From an uncultured Bacteroidales bacterium (lineage in GTDB: Bacteria > Bacteroidota > Bacteroidia > Bacteroidales > Bacteroidaceae), in the NCBI GenBank assembly GCA_902771725.1, contig CACXXT010000019.1, positions 30,490 to 77,553 of the forward strand: DNA of 47,064 bases, in the 5' to 3' direction. A program made the translations under genes and the position numbers. Each line of letters starts with the position of its first letter. The stretch's first letter is position 1. Below are positions 1 to 10,888 of the stretch, one piece after another. The notes beneath the pieces were generated by a model. The model was not told the DNA's origin. It did not search any database and worked only from the letters and a program-made list of their open reading frames with translations.

Positions 1-172
1 CAACGCCGAATACCATTCAGCTGCTGGCACCATCACTAGCGAATGGAACTACGAGGGCGATATCTGGACATGGGAGTTCACCATCCCCGAGGGCGCCACG
101 GCCACCGTCACCCTCCCTGGCGAAACGGAGTCCAAGGAGTACGAAGCCGGCACCTACAAGGTTACCCAGTAA
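1..172 (+). CDS. Alpha-L-rhamnosidase (GH78), C-terminal fragment
   Basis: The window opens inside a reading frame (codons from base 2) that ends at TAA 170-172 and gives 56 residues. The pattern of Ser and Trp, then Gly-Asp-x-Trp-x-Trp, then TIPEGATATVTLPG, then EAGTYKV is what is seen at the end of the C-terminal beta-sandwich domain of bacterial GH78 alpha-L-rhamnosidases. The enzyme would release rhamnose from plant pectin side chains or glycosides, probably in the periplasm or at the cell surface. The catalytic domain lies outside the window, so family membership rests on this tail only. The gene converges with the M3 peptidase gene, and a hairpin at 237-270 lies between them. Confidence 0.7.
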   Translation, partial: NAEYHSAAGTITSEWNYEGDIWTWEFTIPEGATATVTLPGETESKEYEAGTYKVTQ

Positions 173-236
173 CATAGACCTACAGGCTCGCTATACCTAA
201 ATACGCAGACACGGAGCCAGTCTCCCACATGCAAAG

Positions 237-270
237 ACACCCCGCCAAGTCCTCTGACCTGACGGGGTGT
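237..270. terminator. Hairpin between convergent genes
   Basis: ACACCCCG (237-244) pairs with CGGGGTGT (263-270) around an 18-base loop. It sits 65 bases after the rhamnosidase stop and 66 bases beyond the M3 peptidase stop on the other strand. The following bases are only moderately T-rich (ATTATCTTTC), so it is a plausible but not textbook terminator. Confidence 0.5.
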
Positions 271-335
271 ATTATCTTTCGACTTTTCCGCTCGACCTTT
301 GGTCGCTTTGATATTTAGTAGAACTATCAACTTTT

Positions 336-2453
336 TCAGAGTCCGCGGGCTTTGAGGAGGCTGGAGGCATCGGGCTGGGCCATACCGGTGAAGTCGGAGA
401 ACATCTGCATGAGGTCGCCGGTGTTGCCGCGGCTGAGAATCTTGTCGCGGAAATCTTGTCCAGTGGCGGGGTCGAGGGCTCCGCGCCGGGCGAAGACGTC
501 GGCGATGTTCACGGCCAAGACTTCTGTCCAGAGGTAGCTGTAGTAGCCTGCAGCGTAGCCTCCGCCGAAGACGTGGTTGAAATAGCTGGTGCTGTAGCGG
601 GGAGGTATCTGTGGGTTGAGGAGTCCGATCTGTCGCAGGGCTTCGGTCTCGAAGGCAGCGGCTTGTCCGACATCGGGAATGTCCTTGGAGGGCAGCATGT
701 GCCAGGCGAGGTCGAGGCAGGTGGCAGCGAGGTTCTCGCCGAGGGCGTAGGCGCTCTGGAAGTTGATGCTCTGGAGCATGCGTTCTTTCAGTTCGGCGGG
801 CATGGCTTCTCCTGTCTCGTAGTGGCGGGCAAAGTGGTCGAAGACCTCGGGTATGGTGGCGAAGGACTCGTTGAACTGCGAGGGCATTTCCACGAAGTCG
901 CGTGCTACGCTGGTGCCGCTGAGGCGGTTGTACTCGCAGGAGGAAAGGATGCCGTGGAGGGCGTGGCCGAACTCATGGAACATCGTGGTGACTTCGTCCC
1001 ATGTGAGCAGCGAAGGCTGTCCCTCGGGTGCCTTGGCGCTGTTGCAGACGTTGAAGATGATGGGCTGCTGCTGCCAGCGGCGGCTCTGCTTCTGGAAGCC
1101 GTCCATCCAGGCACCGCCGCGCTTGGTCGGGCGACGGAAGTAGTCGCAGTAGAAGAGGGCCAGCGGGCTGCCGTCCTTGTCCAGCACCTCGAAGGCGCGC
1201 ATGTCGGGATGGTAGCAGGGCAGGTCGGGGAGTTCGCGGAAGGTGAGGCCGTAGGCTCGCTGTGCGGCATAGAAGACGCCGTTGAGCAGCACGCTATCGA
1301 CGTTGAAGTAGGGTTTCACCTCGTCCTCCGTGATGTTGAGCAGCTGCTGTTTCATCTTGGCGGAATAGTAGAAGCGGTCGTAGGGTTGCAGCTGGAAGTC
1401 TGCGCCCTGACTCTGGCGGGCAAAGTCCTCGATGGCGCGGGTCTCGGCATCGGCTTTGGGCACGTACTGGCTGATGAGGTTCTTCAGAAAGGCATAGACG
1501 TTGTTCGGAGTCTTGGCCATGGTCTTCTCGAGGGAGTAGCTGGCGTAGTTCTCGTAGCCCATCAGTTCGGCCTGCTCGGCGCGCAGCTTGGCGATTTCGC
1601 AGGCGAGGGGGAAGGTGTTGTGCTTGTTGGTGCCGTCGGCACGGTGGACGGAAGCCTCGAAGATGCGGCGGCGCAGCTCTCGGTTGTCCAGGTTGGTGAG
1701 GAGCGCCTGCTGTGTGGTGTTGACGATGACGATGGCGTAGGGTGCCTTGCTGCCCAGATTCTCGGCATCTTTTGCACATTGGGCGATGTCGGCCTCGCTG
1801 AGCCCTGCCAGCTCGTCGGCTGTCTGCACCCACACCACGGCGTCGTTGGTGGCATCGGGCAGGTCGTTGCCCCACTGCTGCTGCAGGTCGGAGATGCGTC
1901 GGTTTATGGCTTTCATGCGTTCCATCTTGTCCTCGGGCAGGAGTGCTCCCCGGCGCACGAAATCCTTGTAGATTTCCTCCAGGAGTTTCTGGTCTTCACC
2001 GGTGAGTGCATCGTGCTCACGGTCATAGACTTGACGGATGCGCTGGAAGAGGGCTTGGTTGAAGGAGATTTCGTTCTCGAGATCGGTGAGCAGGGGTTGC
2101 ACTTGTTTCTCTATTTCAGCGATTTCGGGTGTCTTGTCGGCCTCTACCAGTGCGAAGAAGACGCGACTGACGCGGTCGAGGAGACGTCCGCTGTCCTCGA
2201 AGGGCAGGATGGTGTTCTCGAAGGTGGCGCTGTCGGGGTTGTCGGTAATCTTCTGGATGCTCTCGCGCTGTTGCTGCATGGCTGTCTCGAAGGCAGGCAG
2301 GTAGTCGGCGGTCTGGATCTGGCTGAAGTCAGGTGCGCCGAACGGCAGCTGGCTCTCTGTCAGCAGGGGATTCTCGCGCTGGGCTTGCTGGCAGGCGGTG
2401 AAGGGCATCGTCATGGCTGATGCGATACAGAGGGTCATAAGTGTCTTTTTCAT
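336..2453 (-). CDS. dcp: M3 family peptidyl-dipeptidase (Dcp-like lipoprotein)
   Basis: Zinc metallopeptidase of 705 residues, a usual length for the Dcp/oligopeptidase A family, which removes dipeptides from or cleaves short peptides. The zinc motif HEFGH is at residues 493-497, and a second conserved block, RDFVEMPSQ, supplies the third ligand as Glu522. The N-terminus is a lipoprotein signal: basic MKK, a hydrophobic stretch and the lipobox F-T-A-C with Cys21. The enzyme is therefore probably membrane-anchored in the periplasm, unlike cytoplasmic E. coli Dcp. It is the last gene of a minus-strand cluster after the ABC exporter (29-base gap). Codon use is strongly G/C-ending, which creates a long meaningless antisense frame. 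Confidence 0.92.
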   Translation of the reverse strand: MKKTLMTLCIASAMTMPFTACQQAQRENPLLTESQLPFGAPDFSQIQTADYLPAFETAMQQQRESIQKITDNPDSATFENTILPFEDSGRLLDRVSRVFFALVEADKTPEIAEIEKQVQPLLTDLENEISFNQALFQRIRQVYDREHDALTGEDQKLLEEIYKDFVRRGALLPEDKMERMKAINRRISDLQQQWGNDLPDATNDAVVWVQTADELAGLSEADIAQCAKDAENLGSKAPYAIVIVNTTQQALLTNLDNRELRRRIFEASVHRADGTNKHNTFPLACEIAKLRAEQAELMGYENYASYSLEKTMAKTPNNVYAFLKNLISQYVPKADAETRAIEDFARQSQGADFQLQPYDRFYYSAKMKQQLLNITEDEVKPYFNVDSVLLNGVFYAAQRAYGLTFRELPDLPCYHPDMRAFEVLDKDGSPLALFYCDYFRRPTKRGGAWMDGFQKQSRRWQQQPIIFNVCNSAKAPEGQPSLLTWDEVTTMFHEFGHALHGILSSCEYNRLSGTSVARDFVEMPSQFNESFATIPEVFDHFARHYETGEAMPAELKERMLQSINFQSAYALGENLAATCLDLAWHMLPSKDIPDVGQAAAFETEALRQIGLLNPQIPPRYSTSYFNHVFGGGYAAGYYSYLWTEVLAVNIADVFARRGALDPATGQDFRDKILSRGNTGDLMQMFSDFTGMAQPDASSLLKARGL

Positions 2454-2482
2454 TGTTAATATGTGAAATGTTAGGTAATAGC

Positions 2483-4311
<1,829 letters not shown>

Positions 4312-4315
<4 letters not shown>

Positions 4316-5004
4316 TGGGGGCGTGTGTTAGTGAGAATGGAAGCTGTCGCCAGCAGCTGGGAGGCGAAGTAGGTGGGCATCATCAGGGCGTACAGCGTGG
4401 CGTCGCCCAGGAAGCGCCGCTGTGCTATCAGCAGGTCGGAGAAGAGCAGACAGGCGATGCCTGCCGCAAAAAGAAATCGAGGGTGCCCATTTCGGGCATC
4501 CCTTTTGTCCAATCCCAGCGCTGCAGCCATGGAGAGGCAGGAGACAAGGATATAGGCCAGCACGGCACAGTTGGTGACGGCATCGCCAATGCGGGGGCGC
4601 AGCAGCACTCCGTAGTAGCCGGCGCCGAATACGGCAGCGAGCACTGCCAGCCACACCCAGTTCACACGCCCGTGGCACAGGCAGAAGGCCACGTAGCCTA
4701 GGTGTGCCAGCAGGAACAGTGCCACGCCGCAGACGAAGCCCAGGAATGAGCCGCCCCAGTGGCCAAGCACGTAGTCGCCAAGGAACGACAGCAGCAAGGC
4801 TGCCGCCACGAACAGCGTGGAGCTGCGCAGGGAGGGAGTGGTGCTGCGGCCTGCACGTACGGATACCTCGCGCGTGTAGGCGTATAAAATAAGGAATAAG
4901 CACAGCAGTGTGGTGCCCGACCGCAGCAGGAAACTGCCCGTCAGGAGATAGCCCGCCAGCGAGGCCAGGGGAAGCAACAGTAGCAGCAGTCGTCGGTTCT
5001 TCAT
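4312..5004 (-). CDS. YhhN/TMEM86-family membrane protein (lysoplasmalogenase-like)
   Basis: About 230 residues, nearly all hydrophobic, with around eight predicted membrane segments. Blocks such as SFLGDYVLG, FLLAHLGYVAF and LLFSDLLIA match the conserved Asp-containing helices of the YhhN family, which includes lysoplasmalogenase TMEM86B; enzymatic activity in bacteria is inferred. I chose the ATG at 5002-5004 (MKNRR followed by a hydrophobic helix). A longer frame would run into the aldolase gene and lacks a sensible N-terminus. The 3' end overlaps the ABC exporter start by ATGA. The start codon lies directly after the T-tract of the aldolase terminator, which is an odd arrangement. Confidence 0.75.
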
Positions 5005-5006
5005 AA

Positions 5007-5044
5007 GAAAAAAGAAAGGAGGGCACACCGGCGGTGCACCCTCC
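5007..5044 (-). terminator. Rho-independent terminator of the aldolase gene
   Basis: Read on the minus strand, GGAGGG and CACC pair with GGTG and CCCTCC (with a small internal mismatch) and are followed by TTTCTTTTTTC. It lies 15 bases after the aldolase stop and ends only 2-4 bases before the ATG of the yhhN-like gene. Confidence 0.75.
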
Positions 5045-5059
5045 ACGGAGAGAAGCAGT

Positions 5060-6058
5060 TTAGAGCTTGTCGTTGCTGCCGAGGACGTCCACAATCTTGT
5101 GGATATACATCTTCTTCATGTTCTCGCGAGCGGGCTTGAGGTACTGGCGAGGATCGAAGTGGCCGGGGTTCTCGGCGAGGTACTTGCGGATAGCAGCGGT
5201 CATGGCCAGACGGCTGTCGGAGTCGATGTTGATCTTGCAGACAGCGCTCTTGCTGGCTTCACGCAGCTGCTCCTCGGGGATACCTACTGCATCGGGCAGC
5301 TTGCCGCCGAACTGGTTGATGGTGTCGACCTCTTCCTGGGGCACGGAGCTGGAGCCGTGGAGCACGATGGGGAATCCGGGGAGTTTCTCTTCGATCTGGT
5401 GCAGGATGTCGAAGGCGAGGGGAGGAGGCACGAGCTTGCCGGTCTTCGGGTCGCGTGTGCACTGTTCGGGAGTGAACTTGTAGGCTCCGTGGCTGGTGCC
5501 GATGGAGATGGCCAGGCTGTCGCAACCGCTACGGGTGGAGAAGTCGATGACCTCTTCGGGCTTGGTGTAGTGGCTGACCTCGGAGGCTACTTCATCCTCC
5601 ACGCCGGCGAGCACGCCGAGCTCTGCTTCGACAGTGACGTCGTGGGCGTGGGCGTATTCAACCACCTGCTTGGTGATGCGGATGTTCTCCTCGTAGGGCA
5701 GGGCGGAACCGTCGAACATCACGCTGGAGAAACCGTTGTCGATGCACTCCTTGCAGAGTTCGAAGCTGTCGCCGTGGTCCAGGTGGAGTACAATCTGAGG
5801 ATTGGGGCAGCCGAGTTCCTTGGCATACTCCACAGCACCCTGTGCCATGTAGCGGAGGATGGTGCCGTTGGCGTAGTTACGGGCGCCCTTGCTCACCTGC
5901 ATGATGACGGGAGACTTGGTCTCCACGGCAGCCTGCACGATAGCCTGCATCTGTTCCAGGGTGTTGAAATTGAAGGCGGGGATGGCGTAGCCACCGGCAA
6001 CAGCCTTCTTGAACATCTCGCGAGTGTTCACGAGTCCGAGTTCTTTGTAGCTTGTCAT
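5060..6058 (-). CDS. fba: Class II fructose-bisphosphate aldolase
   Basis: 332-residue zinc-dependent aldolase that splits fructose-1,6-bisphosphate to glyceraldehyde-3-phosphate and dihydroxyacetone phosphate in glycolysis, and runs the reverse reaction in gluconeogenesis; cytoplasmic. The N-terminus AFNFNTLEQMQAI, the block LHLDHGDS (zinc ligand His95 and catalytic Asp94), VEAELGVLAG, the glycine-rich SIGTSHGAYK and LHGSSSVP are all characteristic of the class II family. The start at 6058 gives the usual N-terminus. It lies 116 bases downstream of the EEP phosphodiesterase gene on the same strand. No clear TAnnTTTG box lies directly upstream, so it may be read from an upstream promoter. A terminator follows it. 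Confidence 0.95.
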   Translation of the reverse strand: MTSYKELGLVNTREMFKKAVAGGYAIPAFNFNTLEQMQAIVQAAVETKSPVIMQVSKGARNYANGTILRYMAQGAVEYAKELGCPNPQIVLHLDHGDSFELCKECIDNGFSSVMFDGSALPYEENIRITKQVVEYAHAHDVTVEAELGVLAGVEDEVASEVSHYTKPEEVIDFSTRSGCDSLAISIGTSHGAYKFTPEQCTRDPKTGKLVPPPLAFDILHQIEEKLPGFPIVLHGSSSVPQEEVDTINQFGGKLPDAVGIPEEQLREASKSAVCKINIDSDSRLAMTAAIRKYLAENPGHFDPRQYLKPARENMKKMYIHKIVDVLGSNDKL

Positions 6059-6120
6059 AATTGTTGTTTGGATTTTTTAGGGGGTTATTGTTAATAATAG
6101 GGTTATTGGATTTTTTTGGT

Positions 6121-6172
6121 TTTATGGGGTTAATGGGATTAATGGGCTTAATGGGCGTTATGGGATGATGGG
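6121..6172. repeat. Short 9-base tandem repeat (TTAATGGGN)
   Basis: About five and a half copies of a 9-base unit (TTTATGGGG, TTAATGGGA, TTAATGGGC twice, GTTATGGGA, then a decayed copy). It lies between the EEP phosphodiesterase stop and the aldolase start, within the aldolase leader region. Confidence 0.8.
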
Positions 6173-6174
6173 AA

Positions 6175-7227
6175 TCATCTCTCTTTGACAAAGTAGGTGA
6201 CGACGGGGAGGTGATCCGAGTAGCCGTCGAGCCATACGCCGGCAGCATGCGTGCGCTTGGGCGAACCTTTGTATTTACCCTCGCTCTGGAGGAGGTAGGG
6301 GAAACGCTGGATCTTGGCTTCGTAGAAGGTTAGGGACTTGTAGTCCTTCGTGCCCTTGACGTCGAGGCAGTTGGGCGTCATCACGATCTGGTCGAAGAGG
6401 TTCCAACCGCCCTGATAGGTGAGGGTGCCGTGGCCGTCGAGGAGTATTTGCCAGAAGGGGTTGTACATCTGCCCTTCGGTGGCGTCTTCCATCTTGCGGC
6501 GTGCCTTGAGGCACTTGGCCATGGAGTCGTTGAAGGGGTCGTCGTTCATGTCGCCCATTACTAAGATCTTCATCTGAGGGTTGGCCTGGATGATGCTGTC
6601 CTTAAGGGCGCAAACCATAGTGCCGGCCGCCTCGCGAGCGGGCGACGTGGCGCCACGGCTGGGCCAGTGGCATACGATGACGGTGATGCTGTCGCCGCCC
6701 AGCGTACCCTGCACGGTGAGGAATCCGCGGGTGGGGCGTGTGATGTGCTCGTTGAGGATGTAGGGTTGCAGCCACGTCTTGGCGGGCTGGAAGAAGCGCG
6801 GGTTGTAGAGCAGGCCGCAGTCCACACCGCGTGTGTCAGGTCCCTCGATGTGGGTGAACTTCATTCCGCGCTCGGCCAGGGGAGGCTGGGCGCAGAGGTC
6901 GCTGAGGCAATGGGCGTTCTCCACCTCGCTGACGCCGATGAGCGCGCAGCCGAGTCCCTTGAGGCGCTCGGTGCCCATATCGGAGAGGGCGCGGGCCATG
7001 TTGGCGAGCTTGTGCTCGTACTTCATCTGCGTCCATTGGTTGGCACCGTCAGGGAGGTACTCATAGTCGTTCTTGTCCTCGCCCGTGTAGGGGTTGAGGT
7101 CATGCTCTGTGTCGAAGAGGTTCTCGAGGTTGTAGAAACCAATAGCGTACATACCGAGTTTGCGGTTCTGGGCCACGGTTGTTGCTGCTAGAAATATCAG
7201 CCACGAGAGAAGTAGAGTCTTGCGCAT
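6175..7227 (-). CDS. Secreted endonuclease/exonuclease/phosphatase (EEP) family protein
   Basis: 350 residues with a signal peptide (about 1-19, ending V-A-Q). The DNase I-like metal-dependent phosphodiesterase fold is shown by FYNLENLFD (about 31-39), VSEVEN (metal-binding Glu), GPDTRGVDCGLLY, VCHWPSRG, MGDMNDDP and the terminal SDHLPVV. Substrates in this superfamily include DNA, RNA, inositol phosphates and sphingolipids, so motifs alone do not fix specificity. The gene faces away from a TonB-type receptor, OB-fold surface lipoproteins and a second nuclease. That context favours extracellular or periplasmic nucleic-acid breakdown. A TATCTTTG -7 box precedes it at 7264-7271. Confidence 0.85.
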   Translation of the reverse strand: MRKTLLLSWLIFLAATTVAQNRKLGMYAIGFYNLENLFDTEHDLNPYTGEDKNDYEYLPDGANQWTQMKYEHKLANMARALSDMGTERLKGLGCALIGVSEVENAHCLSDLCAQPPLAERGMKFTHIEGPDTRGVDCGLLYNPRFFQPAKTWLQPYILNEHITRPTRGFLTVQGTLGGDSITVIVCHWPSRGATSPAREAAGTMVCALKDSIIQANPQMKILVMGDMNDDPFNDSMAKCLKARRKMEDATEGQMYNPFWQILLDGHGTLTYQGGWNLFDQIVMTPNCLDVKGTKDYKSLTFYEAKIQRFPYLLQSEGKYKGSPKRTHAAGVWLDGYSDHLPVVTYFVKER

Positions 7228-7263
7228 AGGACAAAAAGGTGGTTATATGTATGATTTCGGCGG

Positions 7264-7271
7264 CAAAGATA
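7264..7271 (-). promoter_or_regulatory. -7 box of the EEP gene
   Basis: On the minus strand the sequence is TATCTTTG, fitting the Bacteroidetes -7 consensus TAnnTTTG, 36 bases upstream of the EEP start. No clear -33 TTTG was found at the usual distance. Confidence 0.6.
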
Positions 7272-7342
7272 CTCCTTTTTTGTTGAAAGGAAAATATAAA
7301 AGCCGAAAAAGTTGTCTCGAAGCAAAAAAAAATGCGATTAAG

Positions 7343-7374
7343 TTGCTGCATTAAGATAATTTTGCATACCTTTG
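7343..7374 (+). promoter_or_regulatory. Promoter of the TonB-type receptor operon
   Basis: A -33 element TTG (7343-7345) lies 21 bases before the -7 box TACCTTTG (7367-7374). This leaves a leader of roughly 25-30 bases before the ATG at 7408. It is divergent from the EEP promoter, so the two could be controlled together. Confidence 0.7.
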
Positions 7375-7407
7375 TGGCGAAAATCATACATTTTCGTTTA
7401 TCTACCA

Positions 7408-9972
7408 ATGAGAAAAAATCTTCTATTGACGATTGCCACGCTGGCCTTTGCGCTGCACGGATGGGCGCAGAAACCGGCCACTGGCGACACCACCAAGACC
7501 GAGAGCGACGACGACGCCGTTTTCGTGTTCGACGAATCGGAGCTGGATTTGAACGATGAGTCCGACGTCTCGCAGGACGTCATCCAGATCAGTTCCAGCA
7601 GCAATATGTACACCAGCAACATCAGCTACACGTTTAGCCCGATGTGGTTCAAGTTCCGTGCACTGGACCAGCGGTACAACGACACCTACATGAACGGTGT
7701 GCTGGTCAACAGTGCCGAGAGCGGCTCGTTCGGATTCTCCCAGAGCCTCGGAGGCCTGAACGACGCGTACAACCGTTCGGGCGACTACTCCTCTCCCTTC
7801 GAGACGAACACCTATGGTCTGGCAGCCTTCGGCGGAAGCAACAACTACAACTTCCGTGCCAGCAACTATGCTGCGGGTCACAAAATCACCCTCTCCGGCA
7901 CCAACCGCAACTATCGCGCGCGTGCCATCTATTCTTTCGGCACGGGCGTGAGCCAGAAAGGATGGGCATTCTTCGGAACCGTGGGCTACCGATGGGCTAA
8001 CGAAGGGTTTGCCAAGGGAACGTTCTACAACTCCCTCAGCTATTTCCTCGCTTTGCAGAAGATTGTCAACGACCGCCACAGCATCAGTCTGAGCACCTGG
8101 GGAACACCCACGGAGCGCGGACAACAGGGTATCTCTACAGACGAGGCTTACTGGCTCGCCAACGACTACCATTATAACCCCTATTGGGGCTATCAGGACG
8201 GCAAGAAGCGCAACTCACGTGTAGTGAATACCTTCGAGCCTTCGGCATTACTCACTTGGGACTTCAAGATCAACGACCGCCTGAAACTCGTCACTTCCCT
8301 CTACGGAAAGTATGGACAGGACAGCCGCTCGCGCCTGCAGTACAACAACTCCTTGAATCCCAAACCCGACTACTGGAAGGCATTCCCCAGCTACAACTAC
8401 GATGTGTGGGGACTGACCGATGGAGCCAACAACGACCTCGCCGCCTGGCAGGACAGCTATGACTTCTGGAGAGCTGCCGAGGATAACAGGCAAATCCAGT
8501 GGGACAAACTCTACTATGCCAACCAACAGATGAACGCTGTTGGAGGCGATGCTGCCTACTATATGCTAAAGCGCCACAACGATAATTTTGCCATTCACCT
8601 CGGTTCCACCCTCAACTGGGACATAGACCGTGCGTCCAAGCTTCAAGTGGGTGTGCAGCTGGCATCAAACACGGGCATGCATTACCAGACAATCTCTGAC
8701 ATGATGGGTGCCGACAACCTCCACAACGTCAACAACTATGCCATCGGAACGTACGCCGGCGCAGACCCACGTGTGCAGTACGACCTGAACAATCCCGGAG
8801 GAAATCTGGGCAAGGGCGACCGCTTCGGCTACGACTATAACATCGTGGTGCAGAAGGCAACGGCCTGGGCGCAGTTCACCAAGGACCAGGGCATCAGCCA
8901 CAGCTTCATCAGCGCCCAGATCGGAGGCACACAGATGTGGCGCGACGGCAAGATGCGCAACGGACTCTTTGCCGACAACAGCTACGGCAAGAGCGGCACG
9001 GCACGCTTCCTTGATGGCGGATTCAAGATGGGAACGAACCTGAACTTCGGTAAAGGACATGTCCTTGGATTCGGCGTCAGCTACATGACCAACGCACCCT
9101 ACGCCTCCGGATGGGGAACGGGAGCATTCCAGGCACCGGAGATGAACAACAACTTCATCGACGGGCTGAAGGTTGAGCACATGGCAGCAGCTGAACTCGG
9201 CTATGCACTGACACTCAGTTGGATGCGTGCCAACTTGACGGCCTACTACATGCACGGGACCCGACTCAACGAGTGGCAGAACTACTTCTACGACGACGTC
9301 AACAGCTTCACATACGTCAGCATGACTGGAGCCGAGAAGGACTACTATGGCGTTGAACTCGGCATCAAGTTCAAGATCTCCTCGCCTTTCAGCATCGATG
9401 TCCTCGGATCCATCGGCGACGCCAAGTACACCAAGAACACCGACGTCAGTTACCTTCTCTCCACCCAGGGCACCGTCACCAAGGACCTCCTATATAATAA
9501 AGGTATGCGCGAGGCAGCCACTCCGCTCACCGTGGCCAGCGTGGCGCTGAACTACAACATCCGCGGATGGTGGTTCACCCTCAAGGGCAACTACTACGAC
9601 CGTATCTACCTCAGCTACGCTCCCTCGCTGCGCTACCAGAGCACCCTCATCCGCATGGGCGCTGTGGACAACGACGGATCGCTCATCGTGCCGGAACAGG
9701 CCAAAGGCCACGGGGGATTCATGCTCGATGGAAGCATCGGACATCAGTTCCGCATCGCCGGCAACCCGCTCAGTGTGAACCTCATGCTCACAAACATCCT
9801 CAACAACCGGAAATTCGTCAACCGAGGATGGGAACAGAGCAGAAGCAGCTACACCACGGACCAGACAACGGGCGAGAAATCGACCATACGTACCTATAAC
9901 TTCCAGAAGAATCCCATGAAGTCCTACCTGCAGGGATTCAATTTCATGTTGAACCTCAACTACCGCTTCTGA
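7408..9972 (+). CDS. TonB-dependent-receptor-like outer-membrane beta-barrel protein
   Basis: 854 residues from ATG 7408, which begins a signal peptide (MRKNLLLTIA, ending W-A-Q). An earlier in-frame TTG lies inside the -7 box and is rejected. After an acidic segment comes a plug-like region (about 60-120), then long alternating aromatic/polar strands typical of a 22-strand barrel, ending in NLNYRF with the C-terminal Phe used for outer-membrane assembly. There is no N-terminal carboxypeptidase-regulatory-like domain, so it is not a classical SusC, and no SusD gene is adjacent. It heads an operon with two surface lipoproteins (52-base gap to the first) and a nuclease. I infer import of a large ligand, possibly nucleic-acid fragments. 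Confidence 0.75.
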   Translation: MRKNLLLTIATLAFALHGWAQKPATGDTTKTESDDDAVFVFDESELDLNDESDVSQDVIQISSSSNMYTSNISYTFSPMWFKFRALDQRYNDTYMNGVLVNSAESGSFGFSQSLGGLNDAYNRSGDYSSPFETNTYGLAAFGGSNNYNFRASNYAAGHKITLSGTNRNYRARAIYSFGTGVSQKGWAFFGTVGYRWANEGFAKGTFYNSLSYFLALQKIVNDRHSISLSTWGTPTERGQQGISTDEAYWLANDYHYNPYWGYQDGKKRNSRVVNTFEPSALLTWDFKINDRLKLVTSLYGKYGQDSRSRLQYNNSLNPKPDYWKAFPSYNYDVWGLTDGANNDLAAWQDSYDFWRAAEDNRQIQWDKLYYANQQMNAVGGDAAYYMLKRHNDNFAIHLGSTLNWDIDRASKLQVGVQLASNTGMHYQTISDMMGADNLHNVNNYAIGTYAGADPRVQYDLNNPGGNLGKGDRFGYDYNIVVQKATAWAQFTKDQGISHSFISAQIGGTQMWRDGKMRNGLFADNSYGKSGTARFLDGGFKMGTNLNFGKGHVLGFGVSYMTNAPYASGWGTGAFQAPEMNNNFIDGLKVEHMAAAELGYALTLSWMRANLTAYYMHGTRLNEWQNYFYDDVNSFTYVSMTGAEKDYYGVELGIKFKISSPFSIDVLGSIGDAKYTKNTDVSYLLSTQGTVTKDLLYNKGMREAATPLTVASVALNYNIRGWWFTLKGNYYDRIYLSYAPSLRYQSTLIRMGAVDNDGSLIVPEQAKGHGGFMLDGSIGHQFRIAGNPLSVNLMLTNILNNRKFVNRGWEQSRSSYTTDQTTGEKSTIRTYNFQKNPMKSYLQGFNFMLNLNYRF

Positions 9973-10024
9973 GCTTCCTCACAACGAATTACACGAACTA
10001 TACGAAACTAAGATATATCGCGTT

Positions 10025-10888
10025 ATGAAACTACAGACAATATACAAAGGTATGGCGCTCATGGCCCTGTCCTTAGCGTTCGTTTCCTGCATGGATGGCG
10101 AATGGGATACGCCTGACGTGACGAAGCCTGCCTACGGCAACAACTCCATTGAGGAAGTGGAAGCCAAGCAGGTGACCATCGGACAACTGAAGAATACTTA
10201 TGGCAGCGTCATCAATGCCAGCGGTTTCCAGCGCATCACCGATGACCTTCAGCTCAAGTGCACAGTCATTGGCAACGATATAGGTGGCAATATCTACAAG
10301 CAAATCTGCGTTCAGGATGCCACCGGTGCCATGATTGTCGGCATCAACGGAACAGGACTGTTCCCCTTCCTCAGCGTGGGGCAGCAAATCTTGATTAATC
10401 TCCAAGACCTCTGCATCGGCGGCTATGGTAAGCAGACACAGCTGGGCGACGAATACAACGGAAGCATCGGGCGTATGTCCACTTCCAAATGGGAAAACCA
10501 CGTGCGTGTCCTGCCCAGCCACGACATGAGCCAGATCGATACCCTCGACTTCTACAACGTGGCCAAGAGCGACATGACACGTTACTGCGGACACCTCGTC
10601 TGCCTCAAGGACGTGCAAATCGGCGATGCCGACGGCACCACGACCATCGCTCCGGAGTACACTTCCGGAACCACGCTGACTTACAACGGCAGCACAAACG
10701 GATACGTTCACCACACCCTCAACGGGGAGTCCATGAGCACCCTGCTCCTGCGCACCAGCACCTACGCTGACTTCGCAGCACTCGTCATTCCACAACAACC
10801 TGTCACACTCTATGGTATCGCCACTCGCTATAACAACACGTGGCAGATTCTCATCCGTGCAGAAGAGGATATTAAAATTGATAAATGA
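10025..10888 (+). CDS. DUF5689-domain surface lipoprotein
   Basis: 287 residues with a lipoprotein signal (lipobox F-V-S-C, Cys22), followed by acidic residues (M-D-G-E-W-D) of the kind that favour surface display in Bacteroidetes. The DUF5689 signature is visible as TIGQLKNTY, then CTVIGNDIGGNIYKQICVQD and a later VTLYGIATRYNNTWQI. This has the look of an OB-fold-like beta-barrel; DUF5689 has no established activity. The next gene starts inside its stop (ATGA at 10885-10888), so expression is coupled. It may be the ligand-capture partner of the receptor upstream. Confidence 0.8.
   Translation: MKLQTIYKGMALMALSLAFVSCMDGEWDTPDVTKPAYGNNSIEEVEAKQVTIGQLKNTYGSVINASGFQRITDDLQLKCTVIGNDIGGNIYKQICVQDATGAMIVGINGTGLFPFLSVGQQILINLQDLCIGGYGKQTQLGDEYNGSIGRMSTSKWENHVRVLPSHDMSQIDTLDFYNVAKSDMTRYCGHLVCLKDVQIGDADGTTTIAPEYTSGTTLTYNGSTNGYVHHTLNGESMSTLLLRTSTYADFAALVIPQQPVTLYGIATRYNNTWQILIRAEEDIKIDK

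Noticed and set aside
456..2420. 654-codon open frame antisense to the M3 peptidase gene
   Set aside because: It arises from G/C-ending codon bias; the translation is low-complexity Val/Gly/Glu with no known motif, while the minus strand encodes a complete peptidase. Similar antisense frames over fba (5099-6094) and hppA were rejected likewise.
7372..7407. Earlier TTG start for the TonB-type receptor
   Set aside because: It lies within the -7 box TACCTTTG; ATG 7408 starts a proper signal peptide.
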